From a virus, in the IMG/VR virus record IMGVR_UViG_3300017963_000416, positions 1 to 42,103 of that record: DNA of 42,103 nt; one strand, given 5' to 3'. Made by a program: the position numbers and the translations under genes. A model generated the notes under the pieces. That model made no database searches. It was not told the origin of the DNA and saw nothing but the letters and a program-made list of their open reading frames with translations. Positions 8,315 through 15,976 of the stretch are shown here, piece by piece; the stretch's first letter is position 1; each line of letters starts with the position of its first letter.

Positions 8315-8938
8315 CTAGCTCCAGACGTCCCAGTGGATGACATCCCCCGCGACGGGGTCCGTCCCGCCGTTGAAGTCGACCTGCAAGTACTCGCCGTCGA
8401 TCGTGACCAGCGAGTCGATGAACCGCTGCGCCCCGGCCGACGTCCTGCACTGCGCTTGGAAGACGTCGGGCGACAGCAGGCCCGTGTGGATCCGGATGTT
8501 GCCGGCCGCCACGTCGAGCGCGGTGACCGTGTGCTTGCCGCGGCCGTGCGAGATGTTGCTCTCGTTCTCGCCGCCGGTCATCACCGCGCCGCTGATGATG
8601 TTGGCGCCCGTCATGGTCGTGGTCAGCGCCACGCCGCCGTCCGGGTAACCGTTGGCGTCCGCCTCGAGACGGACGGTGGCGCTGTCGATCGGGTCGATGG
8701 CAGCCGTGACCGGCGTCGTCGGCTTGTTGGAGTTGATGGCGTTGCGGAGGTTGAGCGCCGACGTGGCCGCGTCGCCCCCGATGGTGACCTCCACGTTGCC
8801 GGGGGTCACGCCGCCCGCGCTCTCCCACTCGTAGGTCTTGTCGCCGATCGTGATGAGCATCGCGTCGGCCAGGGCACCGTTGTTGCCGATCTGGACGGCC
8901 CCGATCAGCCTGCCGCCGTTGAAGAGGATCCTGCCCAT
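8315..8938 (-). CDS. Structural paralogue 1 of a tandem pair (beta-rich phage protein)
   Basis: A 207-residue protein starting at 8938 with an AAGGAG site, four bases or fewer from the portal gene. It carries the IGDKTYEWES...VTIGGDAATSALNLRNAIN module and the VRLEADANGYPDGGVALTTT segment, all repeated in the next gene. The tandem arrangement points to a gene duplication followed by divergence. It probably forms part of the virion; no enzymatic motif is visible. Confidence 0.65.
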   Translation of the reverse strand: MGRILFNGGRLIGAVQIGNNGALADAMLITIGDKTYEWESAGGVTPGNVEVTIGGDAATSALNLRNAINSNKPTTPVTAAIDPIDSATVRLEADANGYPDGGVALTTTMTGANIISGAVMTGGENESNISHGRGKHTVTALDVAAGNIRIHTGLLSPDVFQAQCRTSAGAQRFIDSLVTIDGEYLQVDFNGGTDPVAGDVIHWDVWS

Positions 8939-8941
8939 GCC

Positions 8942-10447
8942 TCACTCCTTGAAAGGTTGTCCTTCCTCACCGCCCTCGTCGCTGCCCGGAAGCTGGCCGC
9001 CCTCCAGCAGTGCGGCCTCATCGTCGGGCGTTGGCTGCAGCTCGTTGTCGCCGAAGACGCCGGCATTGGGCTCCGGCTCGGGCTCGACGGTCCCGGCCAT
9101 CTCCTTGAGCTCGTCGGCCGACTTCTTCGGGATCTCCAGCTCGTCGAGGATCCCGTCGCTGTCGATCACGTCCGCCAGCTTCACCTGCTTCCCGCCCAGC
9201 TGCATGGCCTCGGCCTGGAGCAGGTTGGCGAGCAGCTCCTTGAGCATGTCGCGCTGCGAGGCCGAGAGGCCCGCGATCTTCAGGCGCGTGTTGCTGCTGT
9301 CGACGGCAGCCTGGCCGTAGTTGAAGCGCACGATGTCGTCGACCACCTGGGGATTGCAGACCTCGTCGACCCACTCGTTGAGGATCATCTCCAGCGAGCC
9401 GGCGAGCGTCTCGGCATGGACGACGGCCTCCGCCTTCGCCCCGACGGTGCCCGTGGTGCCGGCGCGGTCGGTGATCCACAGCGCCCGGGCGATCTGCACG
9501 TCCAGGGCGTCCAGCCTGGCCTGCAGCATGTCGCCCCGCTTGTCGTCCATCAGGAACTGCGCGTCCCACAAGTAGTCGCCCTTCCGGTTGCGGAGGTTGG
9601 GCAGCATCATCAGGCCGCCCGACCGAAGCGCGAGGTACTGGTCGGTCATGAACTGGAAGCCGCACGTATCCTTGCCGCCCTTCTTCACCGTCGGCGCCGG
9701 CCGCCCCATCATGGGCGGGTCGGCTTTGCGCTCGTAGTAGCGGTTCGCGTAAAGGCTGGTCACCGCCTTCCACCACCAGGGCTCGTAGCACTGGTTGAGG
9801 ATCGGGTACCCGGTCAGCTCGCCCCACACGTCCTGACGCCGGAAGGACCAGAGCGCGGCGTTGGCCTTGCCGACCTTGACGTTCTGCCCGTCGCTGCGCG
9901 TCTGCTCGATGCCCGCCCACTCGTCCTTCTGCTCGTCGATCAGGAAGGTGATGGTCTCGTGCGGGATCGCGCGGAACTTCTCGATGATCCACGCCATCGG
10001 GTGGCCCGTCTTGATGGGGTCGCCTATGCGCTGGTCGCGCCGCTCCGTCTCCACGCTCTTCGCCTTCCAGACCTTCTCGATGACCTGGTTGCCGAAGGGG
10101 ACGGCCAGCGTGCCGGCCAGCGCGAGCTGGCGATAGGTGGGACGCAGGACGTGCTCGACGAACGCGGCGATCTCCGGGTCGCGGCTCTCGACCGACCACT
10201 TCATGTTGATGACAGGCGCGCGCAGGATCGCCAGCGCGAATGCGACCTGGGGATCGTCGCGCATCAGCTTCCGCGTCTGGTGCGTGACGAGACGGGGATT
10301 GAAGACGCCGAGCTGCTCGTACCGCTCGCCGTACTCCGTGGCGCATGCGGGCAGCTGCGACAGCTGACGCCCCTCCATCGGGGCTTCGTTCTGGACGGGT
10401 TGAGGCTCGTCGGCTGCGAGCCTCTGTGGACGCCGGCGACGCGCCAC
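8942..10447 (-). CDS. Portal protein, Mu gp29-like (DUF935)
   Basis: A 501-residue protein matching the DUF935/Mu gp29 portal family. It has an N-terminal DDPQVAFALAILRAPVINMKW segment, then SVESRDPEIAAFVEHVL, FGNQVIEKVW and CYEPWWWKAVTSLYANRYYE. It continues with LDALDVQIARALWITDRA and a long Glu/Pro-rich, probably disordered C-terminus. Portals form the dodecameric ring through which DNA enters and leaves the head. The start is a GTG at 10447, overlapping by one base the TAG stop of the large terminase. Placement next to the terminase and minor head protein agrees. Confidence 0.85.
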   Translation of the reverse strand: MARRRRPQRLAADEPQPVQNEAPMEGRQLSQLPACATEYGERYEQLGVFNPRLVTHQTRKLMRDDPQVAFALAILRAPVINMKWSVESRDPEIAAFVEHVLRPTYRQLALAGTLAVPFGNQVIEKVWKAKSVETERRDQRIGDPIKTGHPMAWIIEKFRAIPHETITFLIDEQKDEWAGIEQTRSDGQNVKVGKANAALWSFRRQDVWGELTGYPILNQCYEPWWWKAVTSLYANRYYERKADPPMMGRPAPTVKKGGKDTCGFQFMTDQYLALRSGGLMMLPNLRNRKGDYLWDAQFLMDDKRGDMLQARLDALDVQIARALWITDRAGTTGTVGAKAEAVVHAETLAGSLEMILNEWVDEVCNPQVVDDIVRFNYGQAAVDSSNTRLKIAGLSASQRDMLKELLANLLQAEAMQLGGKQVKLADVIDSDGILDELEIPKKSADELKEMAGTVEPEPEPNAGVFGDNELQPTPDDEAALLEGGQLPGSDEGGEEGQPFKE

Positions 10448-12108
10448 TAGAACATCCTCCCGGGGTGAACGTCTCTGCTAAAGATTCTATGACCGCTCTC
10501 GATCAATTTGTCAACACTGAAATCGGGAATTCCTTCGTCCATCGCTTCCGGATCCTTCCGCACCTGCCACGCGATCGCCCACGCGAAGATGGAATCGTCG
10601 AGGCATCCCTCTGCCGCCATGTACTTCTCCTCGTCCCGGCTGAGCTTGAACGACAAGCACTCCTGGAGCAGCACCATGTCGCGCACGGGCATCTCGCGGT
10701 TCTGGATCGCCTTGCGAAGGTCGCCGAGCATCAGCGGCCGCGTGCGTCCGTCCGTCCTCCACCCCGGCTCGTCCGACTTCTTTCCCGTGGCGTAGTTCCC
10801 GTGGCAGTAGAGCTCCGGGTAGTCGACCGTGTTGATCAGCGTGTTGAGGACGGAGTGGCCGTGGTTGTTCTGCTCGACGCCGACCATCGCATCGTTGTAG
10901 TGCTTGCCGATCTGCGCGATCAGCTCGCCGAAGACCTCGGGCTTCCAGCGGCCGCGGAGCACGGCAACCTGCTCGCACGTCTCACAGTCCAGGACGGCCG
11001 CCACCGACTCGTGGCCGACGGGGCTGCCGCCGGCAGGGTCTGCACCGATCACGTAGTTCCTGCCCGGTACCGGCCGCGCGTAGATGACGAGCTCGCCGCC
11101 CGTGTTCGCGCGGTGCCCTGGGATCTTGCGGACCTCGATGGGGCCCGCCGCGCCCTCGCTGATCAGCTTCTTGATGATGTCGACGTCGAAGTACCCCTGG
11201 CCGAGCGTGAGGAACGCCGTCTCGAAGTCCTCCAAGTACTCCTGAGGGAACAGCACCGAGTCGCCGCCCACGTACATGTCCACGTGCTTCTGCCGGCGCC
11301 AGGCGATCTGCTCGGGCGTCAGCCCGTGCTTCGCCACCAGGTCCTTCTCCTCCTCGGTGTAGTTCTTCATCAGCGTCTCGCGCTGGTCGCGCGTGAGCGC
11401 CATCACGTAGCTCGGGTCGTGGAACCAGGGGATCAGGATCAGGTTCCACGGGCCCTGGCCCTTGCGCGCGTCGTCGCAGAGCTGGTGGAAGAGGTTGCCC
11501 ACGCCGTTCGCGGTGGACTCGAGCGTGACGCTGCCATGCGAGGCAGCCTCGGTGAGACCGGCCAGCAGCCCGCGCTGCGCTTCCAGGTCACCAGGTGAGA
11601 AGGCGACCTCGGACCAGTGGACGCGGTCGAGCGTCTGGCTGCGGGAGGGTGCGCGGCTGCCGGCCGTAGCGATCGAGAAGAGGGAGTTGGTGCGCGCGAA
11701 ATTCAGGTCGCGCTTCGAGTGCGGGGCCAGGCGGCGCGGCTTCATGCCCGGCTGGTTCTTCTCGTAGAAGAGGTTGGCGATCCGGAAGATCTTCTCCGTG
11801 TGCGGGATGTCGTGGGCCAGCGTCACGACCTCCCGGTTCTTCCGCGCCGACGTCCAGTAGAAGTTCAGGCCCTGCTCGAGCGTGGTCACGCCCATACGCC
11901 TGGCCTTGAGCACCAGGTTGCGGGGGGCCTGCCGCGGCCGCCGCTCGAGCGCCGCCCGCTTCTGGCTGAGGATCTGGTTCTGGACGTGGTTGAGACGGAA
12001 GGGGATGACCTGGGACTCGACGTCGCGGATGTGCAGGAAGGTGGGGATGTAGACGCGGGGATCGCGGAACGCCGGAAGGAGCTCGTCGATCTTCTTCTGG
12101 CTGATCAA
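10447..12108 (-). CDS. terL: Terminase large subunit
   Basis: A 553-residue packaging motor. It has a deviant Walker A at residues 67-76 (LKARRMGVTT, Lys at the beginning as in the KARQLGFST group). A Walker B-like segment ends at SE 166-167 (LDRVHWSEVAF) and a coupling motif ESTANG lies at 197-202. The RNase H-like nuclease has candidate metal ligands D357 (VIGADPAGG), E412 (MVGVEQNNHG) and D504/D505 (DDSIFAWAIA). Residue numbers are counted by eye. The start is a TTG at 12108 that overlaps the small-terminase stop (TTGA). It pumps and cuts DNA at the portal. Confidence 0.92.
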   Translation of the reverse strand: MISQKKIDELLPAFRDPRVYIPTFLHIRDVESQVIPFRLNHVQNQILSQKRAALERRPRQAPRNLVLKARRMGVTTLEQGLNFYWTSARKNREVVTLAHDIPHTEKIFRIANLFYEKNQPGMKPRRLAPHSKRDLNFARTNSLFSIATAGSRAPSRSQTLDRVHWSEVAFSPGDLEAQRGLLAGLTEAASHGSVTLESTANGVGNLFHQLCDDARKGQGPWNLILIPWFHDPSYVMALTRDQRETLMKNYTEEEKDLVAKHGLTPEQIAWRRQKHVDMYVGGDSVLFPQEYLEDFETAFLTLGQGYFDVDIIKKLISEGAAGPIEVRKIPGHRANTGGELVIYARPVPGRNYVIGADPAGGSPVGHESVAAVLDCETCEQVAVLRGRWKPEVFGELIAQIGKHYNDAMVGVEQNNHGHSVLNTLINTVDYPELYCHGNYATGKKSDEPGWRTDGRTRPLMLGDLRKAIQNREMPVRDMVLLQECLSFKLSRDEEKYMAAEGCLDDSIFAWAIAWQVRKDPEAMDEGIPDFSVDKLIESGHRIFSRDVHPGRMF

Positions 12109-12569
12109 GGGAGCAGCTCCCCCTTGTCGTGGGCGTCGAGGAAGTCCTTGGGCTTCTGGTGCTCCACGACCTTGGACTTCACGTGCTTGGCGCCGCTGCC
12201 GTTCTTCCCGTTCTTTCCGTTCTTGCCGTTGCGCTTGCCCTTCACGTGCAGCGTGATGTCGATCTCCTTCATGCGGGCCAGGGCCCGCTCGAGCAGCTCC
12301 TCGTACGACCCGCCCTCAGGACCGCCTAGCTCGATGGGCTCGAGGCGGTCCCACATCACCCGGAGCACGTGCGCGTTGCCCTTCAGGACCTGGACGATGA
12401 TGGCATCGACGATGTGCTGGGCCACCGTCTTCTTGCTGCCCTCCCGCTTCTTGTCCAGGGCCTCGCGCAGCAGCGACGTCAGCGAGCGACCAGGTGGGCG
12501 CCCCTTCGGGTTGCCCGACTGGCCAGGCTTGAACGGTCGCAGGTTGGCGAGGCTCTTTTCCGACGGCAT
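12105..12569 (-). CDS. Putative small terminase subunit (DUF5681-like)
   Basis: A 154-residue protein starting at 12569. The N-terminal FKPGQSGNPKGRPPGRSLTS motif is the hallmark of the DUF5681 family, which is regularly found directly before terL and is taken to be a small terminase or DNA-binding packaging protein. A helical centre is followed by a basic tail with three GKN repeats (about residue 115) and many Lys residues. Its stop overlaps terL by 4 bases, and its ATG overlaps the methyltransferase stop (TGATG). I infer the role from motif and position. Confidence 0.75.
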   Translation of the reverse strand: MPSEKSLANLRPFKPGQSGNPKGRPPGRSLTSLLREALDKKREGSKKTVAQHIVDAIIVQVLKGNAHVLRVMWDRLEPIELGGPEGGSYEELLERALARMKEIDITLHVKGKRNGKNGKNGKNGSGAKHVKSKVVEHQKPKDFLDAHDKGELLP

Positions 12570-13927
12570 CAGATCACCACGCCCTTCCGCTTGAGGTTGA
12601 CGGCCTTCTTGTCCGTCTGGCGCTGCCAGCGGTCGACGATCACGTCGCAGTAGGCGGGGTCGAGCTCGAGCAGGAACCCGCGCCGGCCGAGCTGCTCGCA
12701 CGCCATCAGCGTGGAGCCCGAGCCGCCGAAGAGGTCCAGCACGTTCTCGTTGGGTCTGGACGAGTACTCGATCGCGCGGCGTGCCAGCTCGACGGGCTTC
12801 TCCGTCAGGTGGACCATCTTGTTCGGGTTGACCTTCTTGACCGTCCAGACGTCCGGGATGTTATGGGGGCCGTAGAACTTATGGGGTCCGCCCGCACGCC
12901 AGCCATAGAAGCACCACTCGTGGTTGCCCATGAAGTCCTTGCGGGTCAGCACGGGGTGCTCCTTCACCCACACGATCCCCTGGGAGAAGTACAGCTCCGT
13001 CCCGTTGAACGCCGCGGCGTAGTTGAAGAAGTTGGAGTAGCCACCCCAGATATAGAACGCGCGGCCTGGAGCGAGCGCGTGCGAGAGCTGAAGGAACCAG
13101 TTGTGAAGCTTCTCCGCGAACTCCCGGTCAGAGATGAAGTCGTTCTCGAGGGGGCGGTCCTTGGCACGCATCTGCTTGTGCGTGGCCTTCGCCTTTCCGG
13201 GGTGCCGCGCCAGGTCGAGCTGCTGGTGGTGTAGAGCTGCTCGGCGCTTCTTGTCCGGTGTGTATGAGGACACGCCTGCCGATATGGCGTTGTTCGATCG
13301 AGGCTCCACCCGGACGTTGTAGGGCGGATCCGTGTTGACCAGGTGGATCACCGCCCCCTCGAGCAGCACGAGTAGGTCGTGCGCGCTCGAGGCATCCCCG
13401 CAGATGAGACGGTGCGACCCCATCTGCCAGACGTCCCCCCGCTTGGTCGCGGCCTTCTTCGGGGGCCTGGGGGCCGGCGCTTCCTCGTGGACCTCGTTGC
13501 CGTTGCCGAGCGTCCGAATGATGGTGTTGATCTCCTTCTCCGTGAAGGCCAGCGTCGACTCGATGTCCACGCCCTCGGCCGCCAGGGACTTCAGCGTGGC
13601 TTCGAGATCCCTGCCGTCCCATAGCGCCAGCTCGCCCGTGCGGTTGTCGGCGATCGCGTACGCCCGGGCGTCAGCCTTGCCCGAGCTCTCGAAGTAGGCG
13701 ACCGCCAGGCTCTTCCAGCCCAGCTTGCGCGCCGCTCTGAAAGTACCGTTGCCAGCGATGATGCGTCCGTCCCTCAGCGCCACGATAGGCTTCTGCTGAC
13801 CGAACGTCTTAAGCGACGTGGCGATCGCCTTCAGGTTCCGTTCGTTGTGCCGGCGCGCGTTCTTCTTGTCTTCGTGCAGACCAGCAATGGGACGCACGAG
13901 CTTCTGGAGGGACGTGCTGATCTTCAT
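12569..13927 (-). CDS. ParB-like domain fused to beta-class DNA methyltransferase
   Basis: A 452-residue protein starting at 13927 with AGAGG upstream. Residues about 15-80 form a ParB/Srx-like domain (IVALRDGRIIAGNGTFRAAR). The methyltransferase part has motif IV DPPYN (200-204) before motif I DLFGGSGST (398-406), the order of the beta class, plus TEKPVELARRAIEYSS. It probably methylates adenine-N6 or cytosine-N4 in a short site. In many phages this fusion sits directly upstream of the terminase genes, as here. It may protect the genome from host restriction or mark DNA. No cognate endonuclease gene is visible. Confidence 0.85.
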   Translation of the reverse strand: MKISTSLQKLVRPIAGLHEDKKNARRHNERNLKAIATSLKTFGQQKPIVALRDGRIIAGNGTFRAARKLGWKSLAVAYFESSGKADARAYAIADNRTGELALWDGRDLEATLKSLAAEGVDIESTLAFTEKEINTIIRTLGNGNEVHEEAPAPRPPKKAATKRGDVWQMGSHRLICGDASSAHDLLVLLEGAVIHLVNTDPPYNVRVEPRSNNAISAGVSSYTPDKKRRAALHHQQLDLARHPGKAKATHKQMRAKDRPLENDFISDREFAEKLHNWFLQLSHALAPGRAFYIWGGYSNFFNYAAAFNGTELYFSQGIVWVKEHPVLTRKDFMGNHEWCFYGWRAGGPHKFYGPHNIPDVWTVKKVNPNKMVHLTEKPVELARRAIEYSSRPNENVLDLFGGSGSTLMACEQLGRRGFLLELDPAYCDVIVDRWQRQTDKKAVNLKRKGVVI

Positions 13928-13965
13928 TGAAGGGCCTCTGTTTTCGCTGGGGTGTACTGTGGCCG

Positions 13966-14000
13966 AAAAAAAACGCCGGCAGGGGTGAGCTGCCGGCGTT
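13966..14000 (-). terminator. Intrinsic terminator between the early/replication operon and the packaging operon
   Basis: A perfect 11-bp stem (AACGCCGGCAG at 13972-13982 with CTGCCGGCGTT at 13990-14000, 7-nt loop) is followed on the minus strand by a run of eight T (the A8 at 13966-13973). This is a textbook rho-independent terminator for transcripts ending at the UDG-like gene. An ATG at 14006 with a GGGAGGG site just upstream opens a frame through the hairpin, so translation could interfere with termination. Confidence 0.85.
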
Positions 14001-14039
14001 GTGCATTCGAGCGTTCCCTCCCCGGTGCGGCGTCCGACT

Positions 14040-14525
14040 CTACTTGAGCATACACGCGCGAGCAATCGTGCGCAAGTAGTCGATCGCTATCAATCTTTTG
14101 CATTCATCGTCCCACCATCGATCCGTAGGAAGTGGGAGACGAACGATAACATTGATCGACTGTTTTCGTTTCCCCTTTATTGTTTCTCTCCATACACCGA
14201 AAGGCTTTTGTTTCGCATAGCCGAACGCCCTGGCCACGCGATCGCCCAGGAGGATGCTGATCCTGTTCTTCATCAGCGGTACCAGCTTCGCCGATTCTCG
14301 CTTCGCTACTTCCGCCGGCAGTAACAGCTTCCCGCTCCACTCCCCGCAGTAGTGGGGGAGCAGGTTCCGCGTGATGACGAGCTGGTTGTACTGCTTCCGG
14401 TTCAGCTTCATCGCCCCCGCCAGGAAGCCACCTATCTTCCCGACGTAGCCCAGCTCCGTCTTGTCCCGGCTGTTCGGTCCCTCGCCGATCACCAGGATCT
14501 TGACTATAGGTCCTTTCCGTTTCAC
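14040..14525 (-). CDS. Uracil-DNA glycosylase superfamily-like protein
   Basis: A 161-residue protein starting with GTG at 14525 (GTGA overlap with the RusA-like stop). The opening ILVIGEGPNSRDKTELGYVGKIGGF resembles the GE.PG..E...G.PFVG.AG motif of family 4/5 uracil-DNA glycosylases, and VITRNLLPHY fits the following N...R.P-type strand; LMKNRISILLGDRVARAFG resembles the later helix. Some usual catalytic positions are replaced, so activity on uracil is uncertain. It is the last gene before the intrinsic terminator and shares an operon with the Holliday junction resolvase. Confidence 0.55.
   Translation of the reverse strand: MKRKGPIVKILVIGEGPNSRDKTELGYVGKIGGFLAGAMKLNRKQYNQLVITRNLLPHYCGEWSGKLLLPAEVAKRESAKLVPLMKNRISILLGDRVARAFGYAKQKPFGVWRETIKGKRKQSINVIVRLPLPTDRWWDDECKRLIAIDYLRTIARACMLK
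14047..14075 (-). promoter_or_regulatory. Weak candidate promoter for the packaging/head operon
   Basis: On the minus strand TTGCGC (14075-14070) is followed after 17 bases by TATGCT (14052-14047). The -10 matches four and the -35 three of six consensus bases. It lies in the end of the UDG-like gene and upstream of the terminator, so transcripts would have to pass the hairpin. Offered only because a start for the next operon is otherwise not obvious. Confidence 0.22.
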
Positions 14526-15025
14526 TTGCCCCTCCTTCCAAACAGCTGTTCGTCACCCTCCTGCCTCTCCCATATCTCGAAGTGTACGCGCGGGTTGTCG
14601 CGGTCGACTTCGCGCCATATGTTCTTGTGCCAGAACGCCCTATCGTTCTTCACCACGCCCGCCTTCTGTAGTGCGTCGTAGAGCAGCTCTGCGTCCAGGT
14701 CCCGTCGCAAGTCCGCCTGGTGGACGACGACTATTGCCTCGAGCTTCCCATCAAGAGGCTTGTTTCTCATCCTCCATTCCGCGGCCGCCACGTACACCTT
14801 GTCCACGAACTCGTCCGCCCCCTTCTCCTTGATGACCCGGGTAAGCATTCCGTGCATGGTCTTCACCTGCACGATCCTCCGGGAGTTGGACTTGTTCGGG
14901 AGCACGCCGTGGATGTGCCCCTCCACCAGCATCCCGCGTGATGGGTGGTCGACCCAAGAGATCGTATCCCCTCGGATCGCGGCCAGCTTCGCGCGCAGCC
15001 TGGCTTGCTGGGATTTGAAGTTCAT
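14522..15025 (-). CDS. RusA-like Holliday junction resolvase, divergent active site
   Basis: A 167-residue protein from the ATG at 15025. The C-terminal half matches RusA: QADLRRDLDAELLYDALQKA, GVVKNDRAFWHK and PRVHFEIWE, the acidic D.D...D.L...G...D pattern. RusA resolves branched DNA so that it can be packaged. Compared with E. coli RusA, the spacing after D.D is about two residues shorter, the conserved Lys (K76) is missing, and the usual DD pair reads ND. The first 60 residues are extra and basic. The gene is coupled by 4-bp overlaps on both sides. Confidence 0.7.
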   Translation of the reverse strand: MNFKSQQARLRAKLAAIRGDTISWVDHPSRGMLVEGHIHGVLPNKSNSRRIVQVKTMHGMLTRVIKEKGADEFVDKVYVAAAEWRMRNKPLDGKLEAIVVVHQADLRRDLDAELLYDALQKAGVVKNDRAFWHKNIWREVDRDNPRVHFEIWERQEGDEQLFGRRGK

Positions 15026-15210
15026 CGCTCTATCCTGATGGAGGTTACGTGCATCCCGAGGTCGCGACATACCCTGTGATTGAACTCCAGTACTGCCTTC
15101 GCCAGAGGGTGGTCGAGCCCTTTGGCTTTCAGATCGTCCGCTACGGGCAATGGCACCTCTACCCATCCCCCATAGATCTGCGTCGATACCGACGGTTCTC
15201 TTGGTATCAT
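15022..15210 (-). CDS. Small hypothetical protein in the RusA operon
   Basis: A 62-residue protein starting at 15210 with a GGGGAGG site (MIPREPSVSTQIYGGWVEVP). It contains a short hydrophobic/beta region and a helix with HRVCRDLGMHV near the end. No family recognised. It overlaps the resolvase start by 4 bases and the upstream Cys-rich gene stop by 4 bases, so it is a real, coupled member of the operon. Confidence 0.6.
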   Translation of the reverse strand: MIPREPSVSTQIYGGWVEVPLPVADDLKAKGLDHPLAKAVLEFNHRVCRDLGMHVTSIRIER

Positions 15211-15383
15211 TTGTCCTCCCCTTCGCGGACATGTTCGACAGCCTTCTCCTTTTTCCTCCTCCTCCTTTTCCCCTTGTCCTTCATCCGTTCCTCGTGCTTG
15301 TACATCTCGCACTCGGTGCGCCAGCGGCACCGACGGCAAGCGTCCCGAAGACAGTCGGGGATGCTGGCATCGTCCAGGCTCAT
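15207..15383 (-). CDS. Small Cys-rich basic protein (putative zinc knuckle)
   Basis: About 58 residues from the ATG at 15383. Four cysteines are packed in CLRDACRRCRWRTEC (residues 11-25), followed by a strongly basic segment GKRRRKKEK. This pattern suggests a small metal-binding nucleic-acid protein. Its stop overlaps the next start (ATGA), and its start overlaps the stop of the preceding frame in the same way, which supports it as a gene. Confidence 0.6.
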   Translation of the reverse strand: MSLDDASIPDCLRDACRRCRWRTECEMYKHEERMKDKGKRRRRKKEKAVEHVREGEDK

Positions 15384-15533
15384 GCGTTCTTCTCCTCCTG
15401 AGCCTTCGCATTACACGCGCAGCAGATCGCCCGGCCATCTCCCGTGAGCTCGGCCAAATGGCACGGGACCCTCCGCCGTGTCTTTTATTGCTTCTTCCCA
15501 ATGAGCCCTTGTCAGTTCTAGATCGAAAGACAT
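15380..15533 (-). pseudogene. Small gene split over two frames (natural +1 frameshift, mutation or sequence error)
   Basis: From the ATG at 15533 (GGAAGGAAA site) the frame reads MSFDLELTRAHWEEAIKDTA and stops at 15411 after 40 codons. One base ahead, another frame without a good start reads CHLAELTGDGRAICCACNAK and ends with a TGA at 15380-15382 that overlaps the next ATG exactly as elsewhere in the operon. The joined product would be about 50 residues with a C-H..CC.AC metal-binding look. The shift would occur near GGT CCC G. Whether it is programmed, a decay or a sequencing error cannot be told here. Confidence 0.5.
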
Positions 15534-15557
15534 TTTCCTTCCCCTGAATGGATGTGA

Positions 15558-15660
15558 GGGGACGACGGCCGGCGGGTGCAATTGGCTCCGGGACCACCCC
15601 GGCGCCCCGTCTGCTACACCAGGCAGTGGGATCGGAACTTTATCTACCGGCCGTCTCCCC
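15558..15660 (-). ncRNA. Candidate structured RNA element in the 140-bp gap 15534-15673
   Basis: The gap has no good gene. It can fold as a three-way junction. The closing stem is 15565-15572 with 15647-15654 (ACGGCCGG/CCGGCCGT), extended by GGGG/CCCC (15558-15561 with 15657-15660). Hairpin 1 is GGC-CCGGG (84-92) with CCCGG-GCC (98-106) around ACCAC, numbered from 15500. Hairpin 2 is CTGC/GCAG at 15611-15614 and 15623-15626. It is not a tRNA: no T-arm with a 7-nt loop and no anticodon arm. In GC-rich DNA some pairing is expected by chance, so this is a candidate only. Confidence 0.35.
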
Positions 15661-15673
15661 CCACAGGGAGCCC

Positions 15674-15976
15674 TTACTCCTCCTTCTGCCTGGCGCTGTC
15701 GTCCTTCACCTTCGCCTTCACCTCGTCCTTCCCGCGCGTGACCTGGGCCTCGTATGGACCCCGCTTGTACTTCTTCAGGTTCCGGCCCTGCATGTAGTCG
15801 AGCAGCTTCTGCTTGAGCTCGACCTCCACCTTCAGGGCCTCCATGCGGGCGTCGCGCGCATCGACGTACGCCTCGATCATATCTTCCAGCTTCGCGTTCT
15901 TCTCCGGCTCCATGCCGGCGAAGTGCTGCTGCCGGGCCTTCACCTTGCCCGGGCCCTTCGCGTCCACGTTAGCCAT
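15674..15976 (-). CDS. Small coiled-coil phage protein, unknown function
   Basis: A 100-residue protein from the ATG at 15976 with AGGAGGAG upstream. A central helix (MIEAYVDARDARMEALKVEV, then ELKQKLLDYMQ) is followed by LKKYKRGPYEAQVTRGKDEV and a Lys-rich tail. Proteins of this build (helix that ends in LL..M, short beta piece, EKVKVK-like tail) are common in phage early regions, but I know no function. It overlaps the upstream gene by 8 bases. Confidence 0.6.
   Translation of the reverse strand: MANVDAKGPGKVKARQQHFAGMEPEKNAKLEDMIEAYVDARDARMEALKVEVELKQKLLDYMQGRNLKKYKRGPYEAQVTRGKDEVKAKVKDDSARQKEE

Noticed and set aside
7514-10450. A 978-codon open frame on the plus strand
   Set aside because: It is the mirror of the portal, paralogue and lectin genes in GC-rich DNA, with Arg/Leu/Val/Asp-rich low-complexity translation and no ribosome site. 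All other long plus-strand frames are of this type.
12181-12240. Short tandem GKN-coding repeat in the small terminase as a slippage or control element
   Set aside because: Only about three short copies in a basic tail; probably a simple low-complexity linker.
14040-14525. Confident assignment as active uracil-DNA glycosylase
   Set aside because: The first motif fits the superfamily but key catalytic positions do not match well, so only a superfamily-like call is made.
15558-15660. tRNA gene in the structured gap
   Set aside because: No 7-nt T-loop, no anticodon arm and no CCA-compatible acceptor; the internal hairpin has a 5-nt loop.
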